From Nocardiopsis coralli (GTDB taxonomy: Bacteria > Actinomycetota > Actinomycetes > Streptosporangiales > Streptosporangiaceae), in NCBI RefSeq assembly GCF_014892575.1, contig NZ_JADBGI010000007.1, positions 1-64,000 on the forward strand: DNA of 64,000 nt, written 5' to 3'. The position numbers and the translations under genes are program-made. The notes beneath the pieces are model-generated. The model was given only the letters and a program-made list of their open reading frames with translations, was not told the origin of the DNA and did not search any database. Shown here one piece after another: positions 26,036 to 34,360 of the stretch. Positions within the stretch are counted from its first letter, which is position 1; every line of letters begins with the position of its first letter.

Positions 26036-27367
26036 TTGCCCACCACACCGGGGAGAGGCCGCGCTGCTGCGGCGGCCGCCGCGGGAACGGCCGCCGCGCT
26101 CGTGCTCAGCTCGTGCGCGGTGCTGTCGACGAGCGTGCGCGAGGACGACACACCCGCGTCCGTCTCCACGACCGTGCCCGACGGCCCTGTCACCCTCCGG
26201 CTCGCCTTCACCGACGACCCGCCCACCCAGGCCCTGGTGGACGGCTTCACCGAGCAGCACCCGAACGTGGAGGTCGAACTGCAGCAGACCCAGTTCACCG
26301 ACTACATCAAGACGGTGAAGCTCTCGATGTCGTCCGAGGACCCGCCCGACCTGGCCCAGTACAACCCCGGCGCGATGGAGTCGCTGGTCCCGGCCGGGCT
26401 CATCCTCGACCTGGACCAGCACGCGGAGGCCTACGGGTGGGGCGAGACCTTCCCGTCCTCCCCGCTGGAGTCCCTGCGCACCGACCCCGACGCCGCCGAG
26501 TACGGCAGCGGCAGCCTCTACGCCGCGCCCGGGGCCCTGTCGATCCTCGGGGTCTTCTACAACAAGTCCCTGCTGGAGGAAGCAGGCGTCGACGGCCCGC
26601 CGCAGACCCTGGACGAGTTCGACCGGTCCCTGGAGCAGGTGCACGCCTCGGGCACCACACCCCTGGGCAACGGCTCCCTCGAGGTCGGGGGTTTCCAGCT
26701 CTGGAACGCCCTGCTCAACGTGCTCGGCGACGAGGACGACTACCGCGACTGGGTCTACGGGGCGCCGGGCGCCTCCATCGAGACCCCCGCCGCGGACGAG
26801 GCCACCGACACCCTCACCCGCTGGGCCGAGGCCGGGTACCTGCCCGAGGGCACCAACGCCACCACCGACATCGACGCCCAGGCCGACTTCGCCGCCGGGG
26901 AGAGCGCGTTCCTGGTCACCGGAAACTGGGCCGCCGCCGAACTCGCCGAGGAGATGGGCGACGACGTCGGGTTCTTCCTCATGCCGGGGCCGACGGGGGA
27001 GGAGCCCCCGGTCGCCTCGGGGTCGAGCGTGGCCTACGCGGTCTCCTCCCAGAGCGAGAACGCCGACACCGCCGCTGCCTTCCTCGACTACCTCGGATCG
27101 CCCGAAGCCGCGCGGATCCAGCTCGAGAACGGGTTCATGCCCGTGAACCCCGAAGCGCCCACCGAGGGCGACGGGGTGATGGGCGAGGTCAACGCCGGGT
27201 TCGGCGGGGTCGTCGAGGAGGAGTCGCTCCTGCCCTTCCCCGACTTCGCCACCCCCGGCATGGTCGACCAGCTCACCCCCGGGATCCAGGGACTGGTGTC
27301 CGGAACCACGAGCGAGGAGGAGTTCCTCCGCACGCTCCAGGAGGAATGGGACGAGCACCATGAATGA
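26036..27367 (+). CDS. ABC sugar-binding lipoprotein
   Basis: A 443-residue extracellular solute-binding protein of the MalE/UgpB class. I chose TTG 26036 because AGGGAGAG lies 6-8 bases before it and it gives a standard lipoprotein signal (hydrophobic AAAAAAAGTAAALVLSSC, lipobox LSSC at about residue 27). The mature part shows VTLRLAFTDDPPTQALVDGF, GVFYNKSLLEEAGVD and an NWAAAEL segment typical of sugar binders. It is the first of three importer genes and overlaps the first permease by 8 bases. Given the divergent GH89 and kinase genes, the ligand is probably an alpha-GlcNAc-containing oligosaccharide. Confidence 0.88.
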   Translation: MPTTPGRGRAAAAAAAGTAAALVLSSCAVLSTSVREDDTPASVSTTVPDGPVTLRLAFTDDPPTQALVDGFTEQHPNVEVELQQTQFTDYIKTVKLSMSSEDPPDLAQYNPGAMESLVPAGLILDLDQHAEAYGWGETFPSSPLESLRTDPDAAEYGSGSLYAAPGALSILGVFYNKSLLEEAGVDGPPQTLDEFDRSLEQVHASGTTPLGNGSLEVGGFQLWNALLNVLGDEDDYRDWVYGAPGASIETPAADEATDTLTRWAEAGYLPEGTNATTDIDAQADFAAGESAFLVTGNWAAAELAEEMGDDVGFFLMPGPTGEEPPVASGSSVAYAVSSQSENADTAAAFLDYLGSPEAARIQLENGFMPVNPEAPTEGDGVMGEVNAGFGGVVEEESLLPFPDFATPGMVDQLTPGIQGLVSGTTSEEEFLRTLQEEWDEHHE

Positions 27368-28292
27368 GGGAGCAACCACCGCACGCGGCGCCGAACCCCG
27401 GGAACCCCGGCGCAAGAAAAGGGGAGCGCTCAACCAGGGCGGGCGCGGCGCCTGGCTGTACCTGCTGCCGGCGGTCGTGGTCTACGTCGGGTTCCTGATC
27501 TACCCGGCCGTCAGTACCCTGCAGTTCTCGTTCCTGGACTGGGACGGGATCGCACCGCCCGCGTGGGCCGGGATCGACAACTTCGTGCTGGCCCTCACCG
27601 ACCCGCTCCTGGCCCGGGCGATCGGCAACGGGCTCCTGCTCATCGTCTTCTTCACGGTGATCCCCATCGCCGTGGGCCTGCTCATGACCGCGCTGCTCGT
27701 CGGGCGGGTCAGACACGGAACCACCTTCTTCAGGGTCGTGTTCTTCCTGCCGCAGGTGCTGCCCCTGGTCGCGGTGGGCACCACCTGGCGCTGGGTCTAC
27801 AGCGAGGACGGCATGGTCAACCAGTTCCTGGAACTGATCGGCCTGGGCCACCTCACCCGCGCCTGGCTCGGCGACGAACAGTTCGCCCTCGTCGCCCTGG
27901 GCCTCATCGGGACCTGGGTCATGAGCGGGCTGTGCATGATGCTCTTCATGAGCGGCGCGCAGAAGGTCGACGCCTCCCTGCACGAGGCCGCCGCCATCGA
28001 CGGCGCCGGACCGGTACGGCAGTTCCTCAGCGTCACCCTCCCCGGGCTGCGCAAGGAGATCAGCATCGCCGGCGTCATCACCACCATCGCCGCCCTGGCC
28101 AGCTTCGACCTGGTCTTCGTCACCACCAACGGCGGGCCGGCCGGCGCCACCAACGTTCCGGCCCTGCTCGTGTACCGGCTGGCCTTCAACGAGGGCGACA
28201 TCGGCGCCGCCAGCGCGCTCGCGGTGGTCCTGACCGTGCTCGTCGTCGTGCTCGTCGGCGCGATCCGCTACCTGGCCAGGGAGGACTCATGA
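27360..28292 (+). CDS. ABC sugar permease (MalF class)
   Basis: A 310-residue permease with six main hydrophobic segments and the cytoplasmic EAA loop EAAAIDGAGPVRQFLSVTLP that contacts the ATPase. A basic N-terminal tail (PREPRRKKRG) precedes the first helix. The gene overlaps the binding-protein gene by 8 bases and the next permease by 4 (ATGA). No ATPase gene follows; in actinobacteria such importers commonly share the MsiK ATPase encoded elsewhere. Confidence 0.92.
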   Translation: MNEGATTARGAEPREPRRKKRGALNQGGRGAWLYLLPAVVVYVGFLIYPAVSTLQFSFLDWDGIAPPAWAGIDNFVLALTDPLLARAIGNGLLLIVFFTVIPIAVGLLMTALLVGRVRHGTTFFRVVFFLPQVLPLVAVGTTWRWVYSEDGMVNQFLELIGLGHLTRAWLGDEQFALVALGLIGTWVMSGLCMMLFMSGAQKVDASLHEAAAIDGAGPVRQFLSVTLPGLRKEISIAGVITTIAALASFDLVFVTTNGGPAGATNVPALLVYRLAFNEGDIGAASALAVVLTVLVVVLVGAIRYLAREDS

Positions 28293-29113
28293 GACACGGC
28301 ACCCTGGGCACGGCCCTGCGCTACGGGCTCCTGAGCCTCATGGCCCTGCTCGTGCTCCTGCCCTTCGTCGGGATCGTGCTGGCCGCGCTGCACCCGTCCG
28401 GGAGCCAGGTCGCCGGGGTGGGCCTGCCCGAACAGTGGTCCTGGGAGAACTTCCGCCTCGCGTGGGAGGCCGGCGGTTTCGACGACCTCATGCGCTCCAG
28501 CCTCATCATCAGCGGGGCCGTGGTGCCACTGACCGTGCTGTTCGCGACGATGGCCGGGTTCGCGCTGTCGATCCTGCAGGTGTGGGGCGGGCGCTACCTC
28601 TCCCTCGGGTTCGTGCTCGGGCTGACCGTGCCGGTGGAACTGCTGGTCATCGCGCTCTACTACAACCTGCGCGAGGTCGGCCTCACCGACGCCTACCTCG
28701 GGGTGGTGCTGGCCGAGGTCGCCCTGTTCCTGCCCTTCGGCGTCTACTGGATGCAGTCGCACTTCTCCGGGGTGCCGCGCGAACTCGTCGAGGCCGCCCG
28801 GATGGACGGCGCCCGCAACCGCACCGTCCTGTGGCGGGTGCTCATGCCGATCTCCTGGCCCGCCGTGACCACCCTGACCGTGCTCGTGTTCATGTGGTCG
28901 TGGAACCAGTTCCTGCTCGTCCTCGTGATGATGCAGGACCCGTCGATGCGTACCGCCCCCACCGGGCTGGGGTTGTTCGTCGGCCAGTACGGCACCGACA
29001 TCCCGCTGCTGGCCGCCGCGAGCCTCATCGTCATCGCGCCGATCGTCGTGGTGTACCTGGTCTTCCAGCGCAGCTTCGTCAACGGGATCACCCGGGGCGC
29101 GGTCAAGGGCTGA
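28289..29113 (+). CDS. ABC sugar permease (MalG class)
   Basis: A 274-residue inner permease with six helices and the EAA loop EAARMDGARNRTVLWRVLMP. Its start ATG (28289) overlaps the preceding stop as ATGA, so the two permeases are coupled; the much longer open frame upstream is a shadow of the first permease gene. It completes the importer. A strong hairpin follows the stop. Confidence 0.92.
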   Translation: MRHGTLGTALRYGLLSLMALLVLLPFVGIVLAALHPSGSQVAGVGLPEQWSWENFRLAWEAGGFDDLMRSSLIISGAVVPLTVLFATMAGFALSILQVWGGRYLSLGFVLGLTVPVELLVIALYYNLREVGLTDAYLGVVLAEVALFLPFGVYWMQSHFSGVPRELVEAARMDGARNRTVLWRVLMPISWPAVTTLTVLVFMWSWNQFLLVLVMMQDPSMRTAPTGLGLFVGQYGTDIPLLAAASLIVIAPIVVVYLVFQRSFVNGITRGAVKG

Positions 29114-29118
29114 GGGGC

Positions 29119-29150
29119 CCGCCCGGGGCCGCGGACACGGCCCCGGGCGG
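29119..29150. terminator. Bidirectional hairpin terminator
   Basis: CCGCCCGGGGCCG (29119-29131) and CGGCCCCGGGCGG (29138-29150) form a perfect 13-bp stem with a 6-base loop, located between the convergent MalG-type and tenA genes. Confidence 0.75.
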
Positions 29151-29156
29151 CGCGGT

Positions 29157-29810
29157 TCAGTGCGCCCACGCCTCCCGGCGCCAGGCCGCGTCCCAGAACA
29201 TCCATTCGTAGGTCGTGGCCCGGTGGAACGCCTCGCGCATGCGCGCGACCGTCCCGGGGTCCGCCGCCGCGGCCTGCCGGTCGGCGATCGCCTTGGCCTG
29301 CTCGGTGGCCTGGGCGAACTCCTCGTCGGCGTAGGTCGCGATCCACTCGCCGTAGGCGTGATCGGCGAGCTCACCGGCCTTGGCCATGAGGCGTTCGCCC
29401 ACGTCGGCGTAGACCCAGAAACACGGCAGCACCGCGGCCACCAGTTCCGGGTATCCCTGCGTGTGCGCGACCGACAGCACGTACGAGGTGTAGGCGTTGC
29501 AGGTCGGCGACGGCTCGGCCTCGTCGGCCACCCGGCCCACCTGGTCCTCGTGGAGCGCCCCCTCGACCACGATCGCGTCGTGTGCGGCCTTGGCGAAGAA
29601 CGCGATCTCCTCGCCGTTGGGGGCCTTGGCCGCCGCCGACGCCAGGGCGCGCGCGAAACCGCGCAGGTAGAGGGCGTCCTGGGTCATGTAGTAAGCGAAC
29701 CGGTCGCGGTCCAGGGAACCGTCCCCGAGCCCGCGTACGAACGGGAGCGCGTCGATCGCGTCGCGCGTCCTCGCGGTCGCCGCCCACACATCAGCACAGA
29801 ATCCAGCCAT
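29157..29810 (-). CDS. tenA: TenA-family thiaminase II / aminopyrimidine aminohydrolase
   Basis: A 217-residue TenA protein, a helical enzyme that hydrolyses 4-amino-5-aminomethyl-2-methylpyrimidine in thiamine salvage. Recognisable segments are FAYYMTQDALYLRGFARAL (residues ~38-56), CNAYTSYVLS with the active-site Cys region near residue 105, AAVLPCFWVYADVGE (second conserved Cys) and YGEWIATYADEEFA. A TPP riboswitch lies immediately upstream on the same strand, which independently supports a thiamine role. Single-gene unit. Some TenA proteins lack the Cys and have other substrates; here the conserved positions appear intact. Confidence 0.93.
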   Translation of the reverse strand: MAGFCADVWAATARTRDAIDALPFVRGLGDGSLDRDRFAYYMTQDALYLRGFARALASAAAKAPNGEEIAFFAKAAHDAIVVEGALHEDQVGRVADEAEPSPTCNAYTSYVLSVAHTQGYPELVAAVLPCFWVYADVGERLMAKAGELADHAYGEWIATYADEEFAQATEQAKAIADRQAAAADPGTVARMREAFHRATTYEWMFWDAAWRREAWAH

Positions 29811-29811
29811 C

Positions 29812-29895
29812 AGGCGATCCCTTCGCTAGTTCTAGCCAGATCAGGTTCGACGGGTCTCATCTCAGCGCCCCTTCGGCGGGCGCACCCCGTGCCTG
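29812..29895 (-). ncRNA. TPP riboswitch (THI element) of tenA
   Basis: On the minus strand the sequence shows the THI-box landmarks in order: GGGGTGCGCCC, a hairpin, GCTGAGATGAGACCC, GAACCTGATCTGG, then CTAG and AGCGAAGGGA just before the tenA start. It should sense thiamine pyrophosphate and repress tenA, in GC-rich actinomycetes most often at translation initiation. Confidence 0.93.
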
Positions 29896-29969
29896 TGCGG
29901 CAGACCCTACAGGCGGCCCCGGATCCGCGGCACCCCCGGGGCCCTGGGCTGTGGACGGGCGTGGAGGCG

Positions 29970-30335
29970 TCAGGATCCGAGGTTGTCGATCAGGGCCCGG
30001 GTGACCTCCTCGGTCTTGGCGGTCCCGCCCACGTCGCGGGTGAGAACGCCCTCTCGGGCCGTCGCCTCGATCGCCCTGCCGATCCGTGCCGCCTCCTCGG
30101 GCAACCCGAGGTGGTCGAGCATCAGGGCCGCGCTGCCGACCGCGCCGACCGGGTTGCACAGCCCCTGGCCCGCGATGTCGGGTGCCGAACCGTGGACCGG
30201 CTCGAACATGCTCGGGAAACGCCGTTCGGGGTTGAGGTTGGCGCTGGCGGCGAGCCCGAGGCTCCCGGCCAGGGCGCTGCCCAGGTCGGAGAGGATGTCG
30301 GCGTTGAGGTTGGAGGCCACGACCACGGACAGGCG
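29970..30335 (-). pseudogene. Tartrate/isocitrate-type dehydrogenase, C-terminal remnant
   Basis: About 120 codons encode the C-terminal third of a beta-decarboxylating dehydrogenase (TtuC/LeuB/Icd family): VVVASNLNADILSDLGSALA, ANLNPERRFPSMFEPVHGSAP with the family-defining EPVHGSAPDIAG, then a normal C-terminus and TGA at 29970. The ANLNPER and FPSMFEPVHGSAPDIAG spelling is closest to tartrate dehydrogenases. Homology ends near 30335, where the sequence switches to a transporter fragment on the opposite strand, so ~230 N-terminal residues with the substrate-binding arginines are missing. No start codon or promoter remains. Confidence 0.8.
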
Positions 30336-30339
30336 GTTC

Positions 30340-31198
30340 GAACGGATCCGCCACACGGTCGGCCGGGTGCTGGCGCCCGTGGTCGCGGTCGGCTTCGCCC
30401 TGCTGCCGCTGGACCTGGAGCCCTCGCAGCAGTACCTCGGCGCCGTCCTGCTCGGCGTGATCGTCATGTGGGTGTGCGAACCCGTGCCCATCCCCGTCGC
30501 CGGCCTCATGGGGGTCAGCGCCGTCGTCCTGCTGGGGGTGGCACCGGTTCTGCGTCACCGTGGCCCTCTGGCTCGCCCCCGCCGTCGTGGGTCTGGTCGC
30601 CGGGACCGGCTCCGATCTCTACGCCCGGGTCGACGACACCCTCGACGAAGGCATCGTCGCGGTCCTGGGGGCCTGCCTGCTGTTCCTGCTGCCGCTCGGG
30701 AGGAGGAGCGGCGCGATGACCATGAGGTGGAAGGACGCCCAGGCCATCGACTGGGGCACCATCCTGCTCTTCGGGACCGGCATGATCTTCGGTTCCCTGC
30801 TGACGGGGACGGGGCTGGCCGAGACGCTCGGCACCGGTGTGTACGGTGTGCTCGGGATCGGAACCTCCTTCGCCCTCGTCGCCTTCTCGGCCCTCCTCGC
30901 GATGGTCATCTCCGAGACCACGAGCAATACGGCGACCGCCTCCGTCGTGGTGCCGATCGTCGTCCCCCTGGCCGTGGCCGCGGGTGTCGACCCCGTGGTG
31001 CCGGCGATGGCGGCGACCCTGGGCGCGTCCTTCGGGTTCATGCTCCCGGTCTCGACCCCGCAGAACGCCATCGTCTACGGGTCGGGCACCGTGCCCCTGT
31101 TGACCATGGTCAAGACCGGCATCGGCCTCAACATCGCCGGAACCCTCACCCTGATCGGGCTCATCACGCCCCTCACGACCCTCACCGGTATCGGCTGA
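30340..31198 (+). pseudogene. DASS (SLC13) anion symporter, internally deleted and frameshifted
   Basis: Two pieces of one transporter. 30340 to ~30540 in one frame reads GRVLAPVVAVGFALLPLDLE and VIVMWVCEPVPIPVAGLMG, the N-terminal region of DASS symporters. From ~30545 a different frame continues with ALWLAPAVVGLVAG and WGTILLFGTGMIFGSLL, ISETTSNTATASVVVPIV and LPVSTPQNAIVYGSGTV, the C-terminal half with the conserved SNT and TPxNA sodium/substrate motifs, ending at TGA 31198. Intact family members are 450-500 residues; roughly 150-200 central residues are missing at the frame junction, and the start is missing too. A dicarboxylate or tartrate carrier would fit the neighbouring dehydrogenase remnant. 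GTG 30560 could start a 212-residue fragment but it would lack half the protein. Confidence 0.78.
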
Positions 31199-31480
31199 CC
31201 TGTGACTGTCCAGTCGATGTGACCTGTTTCATGCGAAAGTTGCATCAAAACGTTGTGTTCGGGTCGTTACGAACGTCAGAATATGGGCAGGAACTCCACC
31301 CGATCTCTCGTCGGGGCCGAGCGCCGATACATCAAACAAGCGGTACACCCCGGCCGGCGCCGCCCCGGGACGTTGCCGCTTCACAGAGTCCACGTCAGGA
31401 CACGATCCTGACTTCAGGTGCACGAGCCCACAGAGGTATCCGACCCCGGGCCGTGCCTTCGTGGCGAGAGGGAGTCACGT
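31199..31480. other. Intergenic leader of hsp20
   Basis: 282 bases with lower GC than the surroundings between 31230 and 31300 (GCATCAAAACGTTGTG), consistent with a promoter region for the small heat-shock gene. No HspR-type (CTTGAGT/ACTCAAG) or CIRCE inverted repeat is recognisable. Confidence 0.4.
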
Positions 31481-31975
31481 ATGGACACCACGAGAGACTT
31501 TCAGCGCCCCACTATCGGCAATCCGCTGCGCGCGGTGTGGGGCTTCGTCAAAGAGATGAACCGGATCGCCGACGCGACCGGACCGAACGGGATGGACTGC
31601 GTCCGCTCCGCCGCACGGCCCCACCGCCCCGAGACGGAGATCTTCGAACAGGGAACGGACATGGTCGTCCGGTGCGACCTCACCGGCGTGCGCGCCACCG
31701 AGGTCCAGGTGCGGCGCTCCGAAGGCGGCCTCACGGTCTCCGGACGGTGCAACGCCGGAGGCGGGTCCTTCCGACGGGAGTTCTCCCTGCCCGCGGGTGT
31801 GGGTCCCGAGCAGATCAGCGCCGACCTCGACGGGGAGACCCTCGAGATCATGCTCGAGGGCGCCGCGCTGCCCGCCGTCGACGTGGGCATCCCCGTCAAC
31901 GGCCTCGCGCACGTCCCCGCCCCGAGGGAACCGGTGAGCACCACCGTCACCTCGGGCGTTCCCCAGGAGGCCTGA
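31481..31975 (+). CDS. Hsp20-family small heat-shock protein
   Basis: A 164-residue protein with a shortened alpha-crystallin domain at about residues 45-125: RPETEIFEQGTDMVVRCDLTGV at its start, VQVRRSEGGLTVSGRC in the middle and FRREFSLPAGVGPEQISADLDGETLEIML near the end. Small heat-shock proteins hold unfolded proteins without ATP. ATG 31481 has GAGAGGGAG upstream; the in-frame extension to 31418 has no such site. The C-terminal IxI motif is weak (VDVGIPV). Monocistronic, closed by a perfect hairpin. Confidence 0.87.
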   Translation: MDTTRDFQRPTIGNPLRAVWGFVKEMNRIADATGPNGMDCVRSAARPHRPETEIFEQGTDMVVRCDLTGVRATEVQVRRSEGGLTVSGRCNAGGGSFRREFSLPAGVGPEQISADLDGETLEIMLEGAALPAVDVGIPVNGLAHVPAPREPVSTTVTSGVPQEA

Positions 31976-32012
31976 ACCGCCGGGCCCCCGCGACCCGCCC
32001 CACGACACCGAG

Positions 32013-32037
32013 CGCCCTCCGGCACAGCCGGAGGGCG
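32013..32037 (+). terminator. Hairpin terminator of hsp20
   Basis: CGCCCTCCGGC (32013-32023) and GCCGGAGGGCG (32027-32037) form a perfect 11-bp stem with ACA loop, followed by TTC, 38 bases after the stop. Confidence 0.8.
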
Positions 32038-32039
32038 TT

Positions 32040-32440
32040 CGACGTGTTCACGCACACCATCGACCGGGGGAAGGCCCCTCCCCACAGGCGCCGTAGAACG
32101 GCACCACCGGAGCAACCCCAGGAGCCAGGTCCGCTCAGCTGCTCAAGGGGTTTCACCCCTTGAGCAGCTGAGTTCCTGGAGGCTCTCCCCGCATCCACAG
32201 GGTTCAGGCCGCCCAGCCACCGTCCACGCGCGGTGCGCGTGTCTCCGCCGGAGGCCCCTCTCGCGCTCCGCGCGGTGACCCCCGCAACCGCCCCTACGCC
32301 TTATCTGGACGCCCGGAGCCCTTCCGCCACCCAAGCACCAGAGGCGCAACCGCACGCCTGCACCGGGGGAAGGTCCCTCCCCACAGACCGCGAAGGCGGG
32401 GCCACGACGGCGACCCCGGGAACCGGCCCCCACGGTTGTC
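32040..32440 (+). repeat. Solitary degenerate copy of the 0.3-kb repeat family
   Basis: This stretch carries the same blocks as the large arrays but in a shuffled, diverged single copy: GGGGGAAGGCCCCTCCCCAC, an exceptional hairpin at 32132-32170 in which CTCAGCTGCTCAAGGGG pairs perfectly with CCCCTTGAGCAGCTGAG over 17 bases around TTTCA, then ATCCACAGGG, CCGTCCACGCGCGGTGCGCG, CTTATCTGGACGCCCGGAGCC and a second GGGGGAAGGTCCCTCCCCAC. It fills the space between hsp20 and the acyl-CoA synthetase gene. No gene is seen in it. Confidence 0.82.
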
Positions 32441-32546
32441 CACAGGTTCGCACCGGACCCTTGCGAAGGCCCGGACGGGACCACAGGATGGATCCACTGC
32501 AGCGGCCCCGACCCTCCGGGCCGTGCCGACGGGAAGGGCAGGTGCC

Positions 32547-34094
32547 ATGTCCGCATCGATGAGCTCGACGGCTGCCATAACCTCGAGCCGGGTCGACGAC
32601 CTCCTGCGCCGCAGCGCCGCACGCACACCGCAGCGCACCGCCCTGGTCTTCGCCGACCGCACCTGGACCTATGCCGAGCTCGACTCCGCCGTCACCCGTA
32701 CCGCCGCCCGCCTCCTCGGCGAGGGCGCCGCCCACGGCGACCGGGTCGCAGCCTTCGGCCGCAACTCCGACGCGTACCTGATCGCCTTCCTCGCCTGCGC
32801 ACGCGCTGGGCTGGTCCACGTCCCGGTCAACTACGCGCTCGGCGGCGAGGAACTCACCTACCTCCTCGAGCAGTCCGGCAGTACCCTCGTGCTCACCGAC
32901 CCCGCACTGAGGCCCGCCGTCGAGGAGGTCGTCGGCGGCACCGGGGTGCGCCTCGTCCTGGACCTGCGCGACGCCGAGGGATCCCTGCTGGAAGGCGCCA
33001 CCGACGGACCCGTTCCCGAACTCGACGTGCAGGTGGCCGAGACCGACCTCGTCCAGCTGCTCTACACGTCCGGGACCACCTCCCGGCCCAAGGGCGCCAT
33101 GATGACCCACCGCGCGCTCGTGCACGAGTACGTCTCCTGCCTCGTGGGCCTGGACCTCGACCCCGGCGACCGGCCCCTGCACGCCATGCCGCTGTACCAC
33201 AGCGCCCAGATGCACGTCTTCCTCATGCCCTGGCTGGCGGTGGGCGCCACCAACACCCTCGTGGAGGCCCCGGACCCCGCCGACCTGCTCCGCCGCATCG
33301 AGAACGACCGCCACGGCGCGTTCTTCGCCGCCCCCACGTTGTGGGTCGCGCTGGCCAACCACGCCGAGTTCGGCGACCGCGACCTCACCAGCATGCGCAA
33401 GGCCTACTACGGCGCCTCCATCATGCCCGGCCCCGTCCTCGCGACCCTCCAGGAAGCCCTGCCCGACCTGGGCTTCTACAACTGCTTCGGGCAGAGCGAG
33501 ATCGGCCCCCTGGCCACCGTGCTGCGCCCCGAGGAACACACCGACCGGCCGGCCTCCGCGGGCCGTGCCGCCCTCTTCGTCGAACTCCGTGTCGTCGACA
33601 GCGACGGCAACGACGTCGCACCCGGTGAGCTCGGCGAGGTCGTCTACCGGTCGCCGCAGCTGTGCCAGGGCTACTGGGACAAACCCGAGGAGACCGACGA
33701 GGCCTTCCGCGGCGGCTGGTTCCACTCCGGCGACCTCGTACGCGCCGACGCCGAGGGATACATCGAGGTCGTCGACCGCATCAAGGACGTCATCAACACC
33801 GGGGGAGTGCTCGTGGCCTCCCGCGAGATCGAGGACGTGCTCTTCGCACACCCCCACGTCGCCGAGGCCGCGGTCGTCGGCGCCCCGGACACCCGGTGGA
33901 TCGAGGCCGTCACCGCCTACGTCGTGCCCGCCCCGGGCGCCGACCCCGACACCCTGCCCGGGGTGCTCACCGACCACGTCAAGGAGCACCTCGCGCCGTT
34001 CAAGGTGCCCAAGGCCGTGCACCTGGTCGAGGAGCTCCCGCGCAACGCCTCCGGCAAGATCCTCAAGCGCACCCTGAGAGACGGCCAGGACTGA
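32547..34094 (+). CDS. AMP-forming acyl-CoA synthetase
   Basis: A 515-residue member of the adenylate-forming family. The P-loop is LLYTSGTTSRPKGAMMTH (about residues 171-188), the adenylate motif FGQSEIG (near 311), and the C-terminal motifs GWFHSGDLVRADAEGYIEVVDRIKD and SGKILKRTLR with the catalytic Lys are complete. It should activate a carboxylic acid, probably a medium- or long-chain fatty acid, to its CoA thioester. ATG 32547 lies 5 bases after GGGAAGGGCAGG; ATG 32559 is a possible second start. Single gene between a repeat and a hairpin terminator. Substrate specificity not readable. Confidence 0.92.
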   Translation: MSASMSSTAAITSSRVDDLLRRSAARTPQRTALVFADRTWTYAELDSAVTRTAARLLGEGAAHGDRVAAFGRNSDAYLIAFLACARAGLVHVPVNYALGGEELTYLLEQSGSTLVLTDPALRPAVEEVVGGTGVRLVLDLRDAEGSLLEGATDGPVPELDVQVAETDLVQLLYTSGTTSRPKGAMMTHRALVHEYVSCLVGLDLDPGDRPLHAMPLYHSAQMHVFLMPWLAVGATNTLVEAPDPADLLRRIENDRHGAFFAAPTLWVALANHAEFGDRDLTSMRKAYYGASIMPGPVLATLQEALPDLGFYNCFGQSEIGPLATVLRPEEHTDRPASAGRAALFVELRVVDSDGNDVAPGELGEVVYRSPQLCQGYWDKPEETDEAFRGGWFHSGDLVRADAEGYIEVVDRIKDVINTGGVLVASREIEDVLFAHPHVAEAAVVGAPDTRWIEAVTAYVVPAPGADPDTLPGVLTDHVKEHLAPFKVPKAVHLVEELPRNASGKILKRTLRDGQD

Positions 34095-34098
34095 GGCC

Positions 34099-34118
34099 CC
34101 AGGAACAACGGTTCCTGG
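34099..34118 (+). terminator. Hairpin terminator after acyl-CoA synthetase
   Basis: CCAGGAAC (34099-34106) and GTTCCTGG (34111-34118) form a perfect 8-bp stem with a 4-base loop directly after the stop codon. Confidence 0.7.
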
Positions 34119-34360
34119 CCGGGCGGAGCACACACTTCGGTCGACCCGATTCTCCGGGATGCCGCACGGCAAACGGGGCCATCGGCGCATAACACCTCCG
34201 GCCTGCGCCGATCCGCGGAGAAGGGGTTTCCCTCCGCGAACCGTACGGGTACACGCGGTCACGGACCGCACACCCGGCACGGAAGGCGGCGCACAGTGCA
34301 CCGCACCAGAAGAGACCACGGCCACCCCGCACCCGCCGCACGCGCGCGGGGGAACGGCAC

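Noticed and set aside
23520..26318. Long plus-strand frame across the GH89 gene
   Set aside because: Composition is Arg/Pro/Gly-rich shadow; only its end touches the binding-protein gene in another frame.
30560..31198. Functional 212-residue transporter starting at GTG 30560
   Set aside because: It would be half of a DASS protein, and upstream residues in the same frame also look homologous, so it is a fragment.
31199..31480. HspR or CIRCE operator for hsp20
   Set aside because: I looked for CTTGAGT-N7-ACTCAAG and TTAGCACTC-type repeats and found none.
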